From positions 1 to 45,733 of the forward strand of contig NZ_JASSOT010000072.1 of assembly GCF_030238365.1 (NCBI RefSeq): a stretch of 45,733 bases of DNA. Reading direction: 5' to 3'. The stretch is from Lelliottia wanjuensis (lineage in GTDB: Bacteria > Pseudomonadota > Gammaproteobacteria > Enterobacterales > Enterobacteriaceae). The notes under the pieces were generated by a model. It saw nothing but the letters and a program-made list of their open reading frames with translations. It did no database searches and was not told where the DNA came from. Position 1 is the stretch's first letter. Every line of letters begins with the position of its first letter. A program made the translations under genes and the position numbers. Shown piece by piece: positions 37,930 to 45,733 of the stretch.

Positions 37930-39321
37930 TCAAGCTACTTTCAATTTCTGAATCCGTTTTTCGCGGCGAATTTTGCGCTCTTCCATCACTGCGACCATCG
38001 CCATCAGGCAGATGCAGGCGATAGCGGCGGCGTCCAGCGCGGCGAAGGTGCCCGCCCAGCCGGTCAGGCCGAAGACTGGCGTGCCGTCGGCGATCATCCC
38101 GAGACCCAGTTTGGCGAAGCTGTCGCCGATCAGATACGCGAAGGTGCCCTTAATCCCATCGGCAGCGCCGATCGCTTTTTTCGGCACAAATCCAACCGCC
38201 GCAACACCGATCAGCAGCTGCGGGCCAAACACCAGGAAACCGAGCGCGAACAGGGATGCGAGGTAGACGTACTGGTTGCTGGCGTGCTGATACACCCCTA
38301 ACGTCGCGATGATCAGCGCCAGCGCCACGCAGGCCACCAGCGCACGACGCCCGTTCGCCAGATCCGAGAGCCAGCCCCACAGCAGCGTGCCCACCAGCGC
38401 GCCGACTTCAAACAGGGTAAAGCCCTGAATCGCCACCTCTTTGGAGAGTTTCAGCTCCTGGAAGGCGTACACGGTGGACCACTGGTCGATACCGATACGC
38501 ACCACGTACAGGAAGATGTTGGAGAAGCACAGCAGCCAGATGACTTTGTTTTTCAGCACGTACTCAACAAAGATCTGCCATTTGGTCATCGACTCGTCTT
38601 CGGCCTCTTTATCCTCTTCGCTCAGCTCTTCGCCAAACAGCTCTTCCGCTTTGCCCAGACCGTAGGATTCCGGGGAGTCGCTGCCGTAGCGCAGGCCGAT
38701 GAAGCCAACAATCAGGGCGATAATCGACGGGAAGATAAACATGCCGATCACGTGACCGTCGAACAGGAAGTTGGCGCCGAACAGCGCCACGCCTGCCGCA
38801 CCCGCCCCGCCGAGGTTGTGGGAGATGTTCCACATGCCGAGGTAGGTTCCGCGCTTGCGGCGCGGCGTCCATTTGGTGATCGTCGAGTAGCTGCACGACC
38901 CGCCGGTACTCTGGAAGAAACCGCTCAGGGCGTAGAAAGCGATCATCATAAACAGGCTGACGGAGCCCGCGCCCATGCTGGCGCTGAAGCCGAGCATACA
39001 GATGGCGGAGAGGATCAGCATAAACGGCAGGAACTGCTTGGTGTTTTTACCGTCGGTGTAATAGGAGACCAGGGTTTTGCCGACACCGTAGGTTACCGAG
39101 AAACCGAGGCCAATCATCCCCAGCTGCGTCATGCTCAGCCCGTAGGTGGAGATCATGTCGTTCTGGGCGATGTTGAAGTTTTTGCGGATCAGGTACATGG
39201 TCAGGTAGCCGATGAAGACCACCAGGTAGGACTGCATGAACGGCTTGAACCACATTTTGCGCCGCATCTCGAGCGGCAGATCCAGGGTCGGCTTGCGCAC
39301 CTGGTTGAGAAAGGCCAGCAT
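37930..39321 (-). CDS. uhpT: UhpT hexose-6-phosphate:phosphate antiporter
   Basis: This 463-residue MFS organophosphate antiporter exchanges external glucose 6-phosphate and related sugar phosphates for internal phosphate; it also imports fosfomycin. It matches E. coli UhpT nearly throughout, from [18 protein letters not shown] to the basic C-terminus, with the same 463-residue length, which fixes the start at 39321; CAGGAG precedes it. The frame is open 13 codons further without homology. Upstream is an inverted CCTG/CAGG repeat suited to the response regulator UhpA. Unlike uhpA, uhpB and uhpC, this gene is normally made only on induction by external glucose 6-phosphate. Confidence 0.97.
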   Translation of the reverse strand: MLAFLNQVRKPTLDLPLEMRRKMWFKPFMQSYLVVFIGYLTMYLIRKNFNIAQNDMISTYGLSMTQLGMIGLGFSVTYGVGKTLVSYYTDGKNTKQFLPFMLILSAICMLGFSASMGAGSVSLFMMIAFYALSGFFQSTGGSCSYSTITKWTPRRKRGTYLGMWNISHNLGGAGAAGVALFGANFLFDGHVIGMFIFPSIIALIVGFIGLRYGSDSPESYGLGKAEELFGEELSEEDKEAEDESMTKWQIFVEYVLKNKVIWLLCFSNIFLYVVRIGIDQWSTVYAFQELKLSKEVAIQGFTLFEVGALVGTLLWGWLSDLANGRRALVACVALALIIATLGVYQHASNQYVYLASLFALGFLVFGPQLLIGVAAVGFVPKKAIGAADGIKGTFAYLIGDSFAKLGLGMIADGTPVFGLTGWAGTFAALDAAAIACICLMAMVAVMEERKIRREKRIQKLKVA

Positions 39322-39383
39322 CAAAAACTCCTGATAGGAATATCTGCGAATGGCAGGCATTGTAAAAATCAGCAGTCGCGTTG

Positions 39384-39403
39384 GCCTGAGACAGCGTCCA
39401 GGC
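39384..39403. promoter_or_regulatory. Candidate UhpA-binding inverted repeat upstream of uhpT
   Basis: GCCTG (39384-39388) and CAGGC (39399-39403) form an inverted repeat about 65-80 bases before the uhpT start. UhpA is known to recognise CCTG-type elements in the upstream part of the E. coli uhpT promoter. The site has the expected sequence; its position relative to the start site cannot be fixed here. Confidence 0.5.
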
Positions 39404-39424
39404 GAAACCGGGAAAATTTCCTAG

Positions 39425-39446
39425 TTTTGCCCCACTCGGGGCAAAA
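39425..39446. other. Hairpin between uhpC and uhpT
   Basis: TTTTGCCCC and GGGGCAAAA pair around a four-base loop 13 bases after the uhpC stop. The T and A runs are part of the stem, so there is no free U tract. It may still end or slow transcription of uhpABC before the uhpT promoter. Confidence 0.5.
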
Positions 39447-39458
39447 AGGTGAGGCGTA

Positions 39459-40787
39459 TCACGCTTCGTGAGTCTCGCGCGGCGCCTGGGCGTTCAAAAA
39501 CGGCAGCAACAGCAAAGCAGAAATCCCCGCCGCGATGGCGATCACCGCGAAAAAGCCGCTCCAGTGCCAGGTGTCGATCACCCGCGCCAGCGGCCAGCCG
39601 GAAAGGGACGCGCCGAGATAGGCAAACAGGCCGACAAACCCGGTCGCCGCGCCCGCCGCCTCTTTATGCGAACACTCCGCCGCCGCCATGCCGATCAGCA
39701 TCTGCGGGCCGAAGACGAAGAATCCGGTGGTGAAGAAGCACGCCGCCTGCATCACGTAGCTGGCGAACGGCATCAGCCACAGGGAGCCGACGGAGAGCAA
39801 AATCCCGGCGGCAAAAATCAGGTTCATCGGGCCGCGGTTGCCATTAAACAGTTTGTCCGATCCCCAGCCCGCCACCAGCGCGCCGATAAATCCTCCCAGC
39901 TCAAACATCGTCACCGCCGAGTTGGCGGTCACCAGGTCGACGCCCAGGGTCTCGGACATATACAGATTGCCCCAGTCGTTGATCGCCGCGCGCACCACGT
40001 AGACCAGCACGTAACACAGAGAAAGCAGCCAGATGTACGGGTTCAGCAGCACGTATTTGGTGAGGATCTCCTTGCGCGTCAGGCCTGCGCCTTCCTGCTG
40101 CTGGGCGATCTCCATCTCGTCATGACGCCAGTCGCCAACCGGCGGCAGACCGACGGTTTCTGGGCGATCGCGCAGACGCCAGCACAGGAACAGCCCGGCG
40201 AAAATCGCCAGCGTTCCGGCGATCATCATCCCGGCGCGCCAGCCGTAGTGCAGCGCCGCCGCGCCCACCACGATGGGGATCAGCGCTCCGCCGACGTTAT
40301 GGGCGGTGTTCCAGATCGCCCACCAGCCGCCGCGCTCGTTGCGGGAGTACCAGGCGGTGAGCAAACGCGCGCAAACGGGCGCGCCCCATCCCTGGAAAAA
40401 GGCGTTCAGCGCCCACAGCAGGGCGAAGGCCCAGAGCGAGGTGGAAAAACCGAACAGGATATTCACCACCCCGGTGGCGATCAGCCCCAGCCCCATGAAA
40501 TACCGGGCGTTGGAGCGGTCGCTGACGATCCCGGAGAAGAATTTCGACAGGCCATAGGTGATGTAAAACAGCGTCGCCAGCAGGCCGATGTCCGTGCGCG
40601 TCATTACGCCGCTGGCGAGGATTTCCGGCGCGGCGGCGTTGAAACTTTTACGGGTGAAATAGAACAGGGCATAGCCCAGCCAGATGGTGGTCAGGATGTG
40701 GCGTCGCCAGTAGCGGTAGCGCGCGTCGATCTCATGCTTGTCGCCGATCGGCGTGGCGCTGGCGGGCGTTTTCAGAAAGGTAAACAT
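39459..40787 (-). CDS. uhpC: UhpC membrane sensor of external glucose 6-phosphate
   Basis: This 442-residue MFS protein is related to UhpT and serves as a receptor: it binds external glucose 6-phosphate and activates UhpB. Features are the basic N-terminus, twelve hydrophobic segments and the organophosphate-antiporter signatures GYALFYFTRKSFNAAAPEIL and FFQGWGAPVCARLLTAWYSRNERGGWW. Length is that of E. coli UhpC (about 440). It starts nine bases after the uhpB stop with AAGGA upstream, in the order uhpA-uhpB-uhpC. It can retain weak transport activity in E. coli. Confidence 0.96.
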   Translation of the reverse strand: MFTFLKTPASATPIGDKHEIDARYRYWRRHILTTIWLGYALFYFTRKSFNAAAPEILASGVMTRTDIGLLATLFYITYGLSKFFSGIVSDRSNARYFMGLGLIATGVVNILFGFSTSLWAFALLWALNAFFQGWGAPVCARLLTAWYSRNERGGWWAIWNTAHNVGGALIPIVVGAAALHYGWRAGMMIAGTLAIFAGLFLCWRLRDRPETVGLPPVGDWRHDEMEIAQQQEGAGLTRKEILTKYVLLNPYIWLLSLCYVLVYVVRAAINDWGNLYMSETLGVDLVTANSAVTMFELGGFIGALVAGWGSDKLFNGNRGPMNLIFAAGILLSVGSLWLMPFASYVMQAACFFTTGFFVFGPQMLIGMAAAECSHKEAAGAATGFVGLFAYLGASLSGWPLARVIDTWHWSGFFAVIAIAAGISALLLLPFLNAQAPRETHEA

Positions 40788-40796
40788 CGTCGGTCC

Positions 40797-42296
40797 TTAC
40801 GAGTAACGCAGCGGCAAATTCACGCTGACGCGGGTGCCGTGAGTGCAGGAGATCGTCAGCGTTCCACCGAGCGCCGTGACGCGCTCACGCATGCCCGCCA
40901 GGCCAAAACCCTGCTGGCCGGAGCCGGGCGGCAGGCCGCATCCGTCATCTTCGAGAACCAGCATCAGGCGTTCGTCCTGCTGCCAGCCCTGGAGCGTGAC
41001 CGCGCTGGCGCTGGCGTGTTTGACAATATTGTTCAGCCCTTCCTGGCAGACGCGGAACAGGGTCACGCGCTGGCTTTCGCTCAGCCCAGATTCGTCGATC
41101 GCCCAGTCGATGTGGCTGACGATGCCGCGATCTTCCAGCTCCATCTCGCGCATCAGGGAACGCACCGCCTGCTCAAGGGAGAGATCGTCGAGCTGGCGCG
41201 GGCGCAGTCGGCCCAGCAGACGACGCACGGAATCGTACACCCCAAGCGAAAGCTGTTCGATATGCGCCCCACCCTGGCGGACACCGATATTTTCCGGGGC
41301 CAGGCGTTGGACAATCCCCGCCTGAGTGCGAATGGCGGTGATGGTCTGGCCGATATCGTCGTGCAGTTCGCGCGCCACTTCCTGGCGCACGCTCTCTTCG
41401 GTTTCCAGTAATCGCTCCGCCAGACGGCGGTTGCGGGCCAGCTCGTTTTGCAGGGACTGGTTCAGCTCGCGCAGACGCTGGATCCCCGCCCCCAGCAGCA
41501 GCCCGGTGAGGCTCTGCGCCAGCAGCGAGAGGAGTAAGTCGACGGGGTGATCGTGCCACGTCTGGCTGGCAATCAGGGCGATGGCGTTCATCAGGGTGGC
41601 GATCAGCGCCCCTTGCCAGCCGTAGTGCCAGGCCAGGGCGATAATCGGCAGCGCCAGACAGAACGGCGTAAAGCGGGAGAGCTCCGCAGGCAGCCCCAGC
41701 TGTAACCACAGGCTGACCACAAACAGCAGCAGGTACCAGATGAGGTGCCGCGCGCGCCAGTTCACCGGCTGGGAGACCAGCGCCGGGCCGAGCGGTTGCC
41801 AGACGGTGCTGGTGAGATAGTGCCAGATCACGAGGCAGGTCGGGGCCAGCGTCAGCCCGCCGGTGAGGGTCAGCAGCAGGGCCGTGAGAGTGTCGGGTTT
41901 GCCGATCCACGGCAGGGATTGCAGCAGCGCGGCGGCGATCAGCGCTGCGCCCTGACGCAGCAGCGTGCGCCAGTCGCGCTGATGGCGATAGCGGGAGATC
42001 AGCGCCACCGGGAGCAGCGTCAGCACGCCCCCGATCATCAATAAGGGGAGATGCGCCAGCGCCACTTCCTGCGCCAGCCACACCAGCATGATCCACTCGG
42101 CGCCGAGCAATACTGGCCAGTAGCCGCGCGGACATTGCAGCATCAGCCCCAGACGCAGGCCAAACGGAAACAGCAGCACCGCCAGCTCCGGGCGCTCGAC
42201 CAGATGCAGGCTGATGCTCCACAGGCAAAACCAGGCGGCGGAGAAGATAAAAAAGCTGGCGACGACGGAGACCAGCCGCGAGAAGTAAGGACTCAT
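40797..42296 (-). CDS. uhpB: UhpB sensor histidine kinase
   Basis: This 499-residue kinase has about eight hydrophobic segments (to ~residue 275), a linker helix, a HisKA_3 dimerisation domain with His312 in [18 protein letters not shown], and a C-terminal ATPase domain ([14 protein letters not shown] box, [27 protein letters not shown] boxes). It lacks a periplasmic sensor loop of its own and depends on UhpC to detect glucose 6-phosphate, then phosphorylates UhpA. Its start overlaps the uhpA stop (ATGA), so the pair is translationally coupled. No defect is visible. Confidence 0.96.
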   Translation of the reverse strand: MSPYFSRLVSVVASFFIFSAAWFCLWSISLHLVERPELAVLLFPFGLRLGLMLQCPRGYWPVLLGAEWIMLVWLAQEVALAHLPLLMIGGVLTLLPVALISRYRHQRDWRTLLRQGAALIAAALLQSLPWIGKPDTLTALLLTLTGGLTLAPTCLVIWHYLTSTVWQPLGPALVSQPVNWRARHLIWYLLLFVVSLWLQLGLPAELSRFTPFCLALPIIALAWHYGWQGALIATLMNAIALIASQTWHDHPVDLLLSLLAQSLTGLLLGAGIQRLRELNQSLQNELARNRRLAERLLETEESVRQEVARELHDDIGQTITAIRTQAGIVQRLAPENIGVRQGGAHIEQLSLGVYDSVRRLLGRLRPRQLDDLSLEQAVRSLMREMELEDRGIVSHIDWAIDESGLSESQRVTLFRVCQEGLNNIVKHASASAVTLQGWQQDERLMLVLEDDGCGLPPGSGQQGFGLAGMRERVTALGGTLTISCTHGTRVSVNLPLRYS

Positions 42297-42886
42297 TGCC
42301 AGCCGTCAAACATACGGCGGGCCAGCTCGACGTCGTTGCTGACGCCGAGTTTTTCCATCAGATTGGCGCGATGAACGTGAACGGTTTTCGGCGACAGGCC
42401 CAGCTCGACGGCGATCTCTTTCACCGCCATCCCCTGCGCCAGTTTTTCCGCCACCTGCCGCTCGCGTTTGGTCAGCGGGTCCTGACGTCCGGCTGCGAGT
42501 TTTATGGCGATATCGGGCGTGAGATAGCACCCGCCCGTGGCGACGGTGCGCACGGCGGAAATGAGTTCGTCGGGACTACAGCGTTTGGAGAGAAACCCGC
42601 GCGCTCCGGCGTTGAGCGCCTGTTCGACCAGCGCAGGGCTGTCGTGCACCGAGAGCATGATCGTCGCCATCCCTTTCGGCAACTGGCTGAGCAGCTCAAG
42701 CCCGGAAAGGTCCGGCATCGAGATATCGCAAATACACACCTGCACCCCACGCCCCGGCAGTCCGGCCAGCGCCTCGCGGCCTGAACCGAATTCAGCTACC
42801 ACCTGAAAATCGGACTCCAGGCTCAGCAACTGGGCAAAACCGGAGCGGACGATAAGATGGTCGTCGATAAGGGCGATGGTGGTCAT
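42293..42886 (-). CDS. uhpA: UhpA response regulator
   Basis: This 197-residue NarL/FixJ-type regulator activates uhpT. The receiver domain has IDDH at the start, phospho-acceptor Asp54 in CICDISMPD, and the conserved Lys in [14 protein letters not shown]; the C-terminal LuxR-type helix-turn-helix contains [15 protein letters not shown] and [19 protein letters not shown]. It is nearly identical to E. coli UhpA, which places the start at ATG 42886 (AGGA upstream) rather than at an ATG 20 codons earlier. It is the first gene of uhpABC. To its right the synteny with E. coli (ilv genes) is lost and the Rhs island begins. Confidence 0.96.
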   Translation of the reverse strand: MTTIALIDDHLIVRSGFAQLLSLESDFQVVAEFGSGREALAGLPGRGVQVCICDISMPDLSGLELLSQLPKGMATIMLSVHDSPALVEQALNAGARGFLSKRCSPDELISAVRTVATGGCYLTPDIAIKLAAGRQDPLTKRERQVAEKLAQGMAVKEIAVELGLSPKTVHVHRANLMEKLGVSNDVELARRMFDGWQ

Positions 42887-43142
42887 GTGGGTGTCCTGGC
42901 GGGTAGAAAACGCGCTTACCTTAACGATAAGCGCGGAGGTGTTCAAGCTGTGAGCAAGTTATTCGTTGGGATATGACGTTACTCAATTAACACGCTGCGC
43001 TGTGATAGTTCTCAACACCATACTTCATCTTTCTATTTTTAACTATTTGACCATATAACGTTATATTATTTTCACACCACTATAAAACCACATTTGTTAT
43101 GAAATTAATCTGACCGCATCAAAAGCCATTCACTCACCCAGC
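42887..43142. other. Boundary region between uhpA and the Rhs island
   Basis: About 250 bases with a sharp fall in GC content near 42960. The left part should contain the uhpABC promoter. I see no tRNA gene, integrase, attachment-site repeat or open frame that I can support. Confidence 0.45.
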
Positions 43143-43541
43143 TCAATTTGTTGTTGTATAACTATACCCAGATAGTTTCAACTCTCCAGATTCACTTACA
43201 AAGCTGAATACTTCCCTGACCTTATTTTTAGAATACTCTGATGAGTACGTTAATACTACGGCAGGTTCACCAATAACATAGGAAATTGAATTGGAATTTG
43301 TTAACTGTGCTTTATTTAACTGCCCAATCTCAGCTTTTTCAGAAACTATGAATGCTACAAAATCATCATGGGATACACTTCTCTTCATTTTGTCCGCTGA
43401 GTTTTTATAAATATCATTAAATTTATTAATATCGTACATGTACCTGAAAGTGCCAACTTGTTTTTTTGCAATATCAACGTTGTCACCTTTGCAATCTGAT
43501 AATAAAAAAATAAACAAAACTACATATATTATATTTTTCAT
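43143..43541 (-). CDS. Putative orphan immunity lipoprotein
   Basis: This 132-residue protein has a short hydrophobic signal ending LLSDC, so Cys17 may be lipidated, although Asp just before the Cys is unusual for a lipobox. The mature domain shares a pattern with the lipoprotein at 44346-44783: a Val..Phe..Tyr helix followed by FNDIY, a Ser/Asp turn (SHDDFVAFI), a Leu-Thr-Tyr strand (VVLTYSSEYS) and a final Glu/Phe strand. This looks like a small NTF2-like or DUF3887/DUF4019-type fold; I do not recognise the exact family. It stands 83 bases after the end of a decayed Rhs tip, so I infer an orphan immunity protein acting in the periplasm. The gene is strongly AT-rich. Confidence 0.65.
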   Translation of the reverse strand: MKNIIYVVLFIFLLSDCKGDNVDIAKKQVGTFRYMYDINKFNDIYKNSADKMKRSVSHDDFVAFIVSEKAEIGQLNKAQLTNSNSISYVIGEPAVVLTYSSEYSKNKVREVFSFVSESGELKLSGYSYTTTN

Positions 43542-43624
43542 GCTTCCAAACCCTGTAAAAAGTTAATCCCATGACCAAAACGTTATAACTCCAAGTTACC
43601 AATTTAATATATCATCACAATCAA

Positions 43625-44340
43625 TTAATTAGGCACTTGGTATAAGTTTGACATGTCATTAATCCGGTAAAACCTCCCCATATCATCCGAAGAGATACTT
43701 GTATCCACAGATGCGGCATTTTCTATCCGAGCATAACGAGGCTCAAACATAACATTTAATACAGTTGGTACTTGAAAAGACCTAGGATCCCCCCTTCCTG
43801 CCCAACCGGACCCTACGTATATAGTCCATGCTGCGGGTCATAATACCGGTACCGGTTATAACACAGCCCCCGTCTCAGCATCCTACTGCTGTCCAAGCAG
43901 GCGAATAAGCTTTTGCAAAGTGTCCGGATTATACTCCCGCAACACATTTCCCCATTCATCAAACTCAGCCTGCCAGGCGGCATGGCATCTTCAGTAATTA
44001 ACACAAGCGGCAGTCCCCGGTCGTCGCAGTGGTACAGGTGAAGTTTTCACTCCGGGGTGTATTCCGGCTCTATCTGGTTTTTCATCTGCCCTGGTGTCAG
44101 GCCACACAAATTCAGCCACTACTGGCTGTGTTCGCTTAGTCTTTCGCGCCTCAGTTCCAACCCGAGGTTATCCAGCATCGGGATCAGTTCCGGAACAAAC
44201 TCTACCCCTTCGTCCTACTGGAGTTAATCTGCCAGCGTCCGGCGCAGGGCTTTAGTCAGTTCATTCGTGGCGGTTTCGACACACAGCAGCGGGGTGAAGG
44301 CCCCGGCTGATACACCGTCTGGATTCCCTATTCAACACTG
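43625..44340 (-). pseudogene. Decayed Rhs tip (orphan rhs fragment)
   Basis: Read leftward, this is the C-terminal end of an Rhs protein with several stops and at least one frameshift. Recognisable parts are VYQPGPFTPLL and ETATNELTKALRRTL, LTPGQMKNQIEPEY followed by a stop, [19 protein letters not shown], and YNRYRYYDPQHGLYT followed by a stop. It parallels 45380-45733 of the intact rhs, with an extra C near 43870 among the differences. After a junction near 43813 an open stretch encodes about 60 residues (SGWAGRGDPRSF to NLYQVPN, stop at 43625), apparently the remnant of another toxin tip. The fragment is not expected to make a working toxin. It is followed by its putative immunity lipoprotein. 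Confidence 0.85.
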
Positions 44341-44345
44341 TAAAA

Positions 44346-44783
44346 TCATTCATCTTTTTTTATTTTTACCGCATTCATCATGTCATAAACAATTTGCTGT
44401 ATTTTATTCTTACCATTTTCTTTCCTTATTACAAACAATTCATCCAATTCATAATTTGAATACGTCGCATGGTACGTCAATCTAATGTTATTGTAACCTA
44501 TGAGTACTTGAACTTTTTCTGATTTTATTAGCCTTCCAAATTTATACATTCCTAGTATCTGCTTATTCCTCTCCATGAATGAAGCATAATCAGATGCTGA
44601 TGTTGAATCTTTAAATTCCTTTGAAGCCATATACTGGTAAATATAATTGAAATTACCTTTGTTGTATTGTTCATGAAAGCTTTCAACTTCATGCGTTGCC
44701 TCTTGAACTTTAGCATCATCGCACGCACTCACTAAAACACAAAAAAACATCAATACTAAAGCTCTTTTTTTATAAAAAATCAT
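44346..44783 (-). CDS. Putative immunity lipoprotein of the Rhs tip
   Basis: This 145-residue lipoprotein has a signal ending LVSAC, giving lipidation at Cys21; Asp22 at +2 predicts retention on the outer face of the inner membrane. The mature domain (EVESFHEQYNKGNFNYIY, then SDYASFMERNK and IRLTYHATYSNYELDELF) is related to the lipoprotein at 43143. Its ATG lies two bases after the stop of the rhs gene, with GGTGA about nine bases upstream inside rhs, so translation is coupled; I prefer this start to one 12 codons earlier that overlaps rhs. By position it should be the immunity protein of the Rhs tip. A lipoprotein facing the periplasm suggests that the toxin works there or in the inner membrane. 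No specific family is recognised. Confidence 0.72.
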   Translation of the reverse strand: MIFYKKRALVLMFFCVLVSACDDAKVQEATHEVESFHEQYNKGNFNYIYQYMASKEFKDSTSASDYASFMERNKQILGMYKFGRLIKSEKVQVLIGYNNIRLTYHATYSNYELDELFVIRKENGKNKIQQIVYDMMNAVKIKKDE

Positions 44784-44785
44784 TT

Positions 44786-45733
44786 TCAATTCACCACGCA
44801 CTTGGTATTTTGTTGACACGTAACCACACCGCTAAATGAACCGCCACCAATACCTCCAGCAACGCCCAAAGATATATGGGTCGGATCTTCCTTTTTATTT
44901 ATCTCACTCAACACTGTTGCTGTCCCATTAGCAATAAACCCAACATCAGTTGTTGCACCACCATAATATGATACTCCTGAGCCTGGAGGTGCATTACTAA
45001 CAGAAGCTGAAACTGATGCTCCTGCAGAAGCACCGGCTCCAGCCCCCTGACAAGCTGTGAAGTATGTACAAAGGTCTAATCCCTTGTCCCCATTTCCCGT
45101 CGTAACACCAGCGGATACTGAACCACCAAAAATTCCATATGCAGAAAGACCACCATCAACAGACATTGAAAATAAAGGAGGAGAATAGTGAGGCCCATTA
45201 GCCACCTCTATTGCGGCCGCTGTATCTTCATATGACATATTACCCTCCGATGCGGCATTTACTGCAGAACCGGCCCACTTGCCAAATTCTACTAATCCCA
45301 ATGGATCAATCCCTGAAAGTGGATCTGACGGATAAAGATACCCATTCCATCCCCCGGTCAGCCCACTCGGATCCTGTGTGATATACCGTCCCTGCCGCGG
45401 GTCATAATAGCGGTGCCGGTTATAATACAGCCCCGTCTCAGCATCGTACTGCTGCCCCGGCAACCGTATCAGCTGTTGCAGATTGTCCGGGTTCTCTTCG
45501 TGCAGCAGACTCCCCCATTCATCAAATTCCCCGCTCCATGCGAGGCTGCCGTCTTCGTTAATTAAGGCCAGCGGCAGCCCCCGGTGGTCGCAGTGGTACA
45601 GATGGGTTTTCCGGGCCGGGGTGTATTCCGGCTCCATCTGATTTTTCATCTGCTCCGGCGTCAGGCCGCACTGTGCCAGCCACTGGTGGCTGTGGTCGCT
45701 GAGCTGGCCGGTCTGCAGTTCGCATTCCAGATT
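44786..45733 (-). CDS. Rhs protein, 3' part with a Gly/Ala/Ser-rich C-terminal tip
   Basis: Read leftward from the window edge, 315 codons of an Rhs protein are open; the 5' part lies outside. The core shows [65 protein letters not shown] and the autocleavage-type boundary [10 protein letters not shown]. Rhs proteins form a cocoon around a toxic tip, often delivered by a type VI system. The 168-residue tip after GL is unusual: after a short helical lead ([18 protein letters not shown]) come repeated Gly/Ala/Ser segments ([34 protein letters not shown]) and two Cys pairs (CTYFTAC and CQQNTKC). I do not recognise a nuclease or other enzyme motif. Alternating small and beta-prone residues suggest a membrane-active or beta-rich toxin. 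Confidence 0.9.
   Translation of the reverse strand, partial: NLECELQTGQLSDHSHQWLAQCGLTPEQMKNQMEPEYTPARKTHLYHCDHRGLPLALINEDGSLAWSGEFDEWGSLLHEENPDNLQQLIRLPGQQYDAETGLYYNRHRYYDPRQGRYITQDPSGLTGGWNGYLYPSDPLSGIDPLGLVEFGKWAGSAVNAASEGNMSYEDTAAAIEVANGPHYSPPLFSMSVDGGLSAYGIFGGSVSAGVTTGNGDKGLDLCTYFTACQGAGAGASAGASVSASVSNAPPGSGVSYYGGATTDVGFIANGTATVLSEINKKEDPTHISLGVAGGIGGGSFSGVVTCQQNTKCVVN

Noticed and set aside
39460..39475. Palindrome TCACGCTTCGTGA at the 3' end of uhpC as a CRP site for uhpT
   Set aside because: The half-sites face the wrong way (TCACG...CGTGA rather than TGTGA...TCACA), and it lies within the uhpC coding end.
39468..41411. Long rightward open frame (647 codons) opposite uhpC and uhpB
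   Set aside because: Shadow of two well-conserved genes; the product is rich in Arg, Gln and His with no recognisable domain.
43813..44004. 63-codon leftward frame as an independent small gene
   Set aside because: Its sequence is a frameshifted piece of a decayed Rhs core (ends with YRYYDPQHG), so it is part of the pseudogene.

Overview
The window is a chromosomal segment of a member of the Enterobacteriaceae, most likely Enterobacter or a close relative such as Lelliottia or Leclercia. This rests on recognisable core genes (nlpA, yicS, yicL, nepI, yicN, uhpT-uhpC-uhpB-uhpA), on REP/BIME palindromes, and on an efflux operon resembling eefABC of Enterobacter and Klebsiella. No rRNA, tRNA, CRISPR array or insertion sequence was seen. 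Both window edges fall inside repeated polymorphic-toxin genes (cdiA on the left, rhs on the right), so this may be a contig that ended at repeats.

Left, 1-18124: a contact-dependent inhibition (CDI) island read leftward. A good promoter precedes cdiB (outer-membrane transporter), then a 4050-residue cdiA effector and its immunity gene cdiI. The cdiA tip looks like an EC869-type nuclease. Downstream lies a SymE-family toxin gene on the opposite strand with a candidate antisense promoter inside its 5' end. Beyond it is a 5'-truncated orphan cdiA tip (DUF4258-like toxin) with an 88-residue putative immunity gene, then a second cdiA fragment, nearly identical to the main gene, running off the left edge. 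Long direct repeats between the intact gene and the orphans could let the toxin tip be exchanged.

Middle, 18325-33330: the core lipoprotein gene nlpA; a vapBC toxin-antitoxin pair; a TetR regulator with a palindromic operator on its own promoter, followed by the RND efflux operon eefA-eefB-eefC; the core gene yicS; then a beta-glucoside utilisation cluster. That cluster has a LacI-type repressor divergent from PTS IIB, PTS IIC, 6-phospho-beta-glucosidase, PTS IIA and a LamB/BglH-like porin, with a perfect 18-bp operator between. It would bring in a beta-glucoside through the porin, phosphorylate it during transport and hydrolyse it in the cytoplasm.

Right, 33378-42886: yicL and nepI (convergent, overlapping ends), yicN, an AT-rich OpgE-like phosphoethanolamine transferase, and the uhp hexose-phosphate system (uhpA/uhpB two-component pair, uhpC sensor, uhpT transporter).

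Far right, 43143-45733: an AT-rich Rhs island. The 3' end of an rhs gene carries a Gly/Ala/Ser-rich tip of unrecognised type and is followed at once by a lipoprotein gene. Next to it is a decayed rhs tip followed by a second lipoprotein of the same family. These lipoproteins are probable immunity proteins; with the tip, they are the least familiar system in the window.
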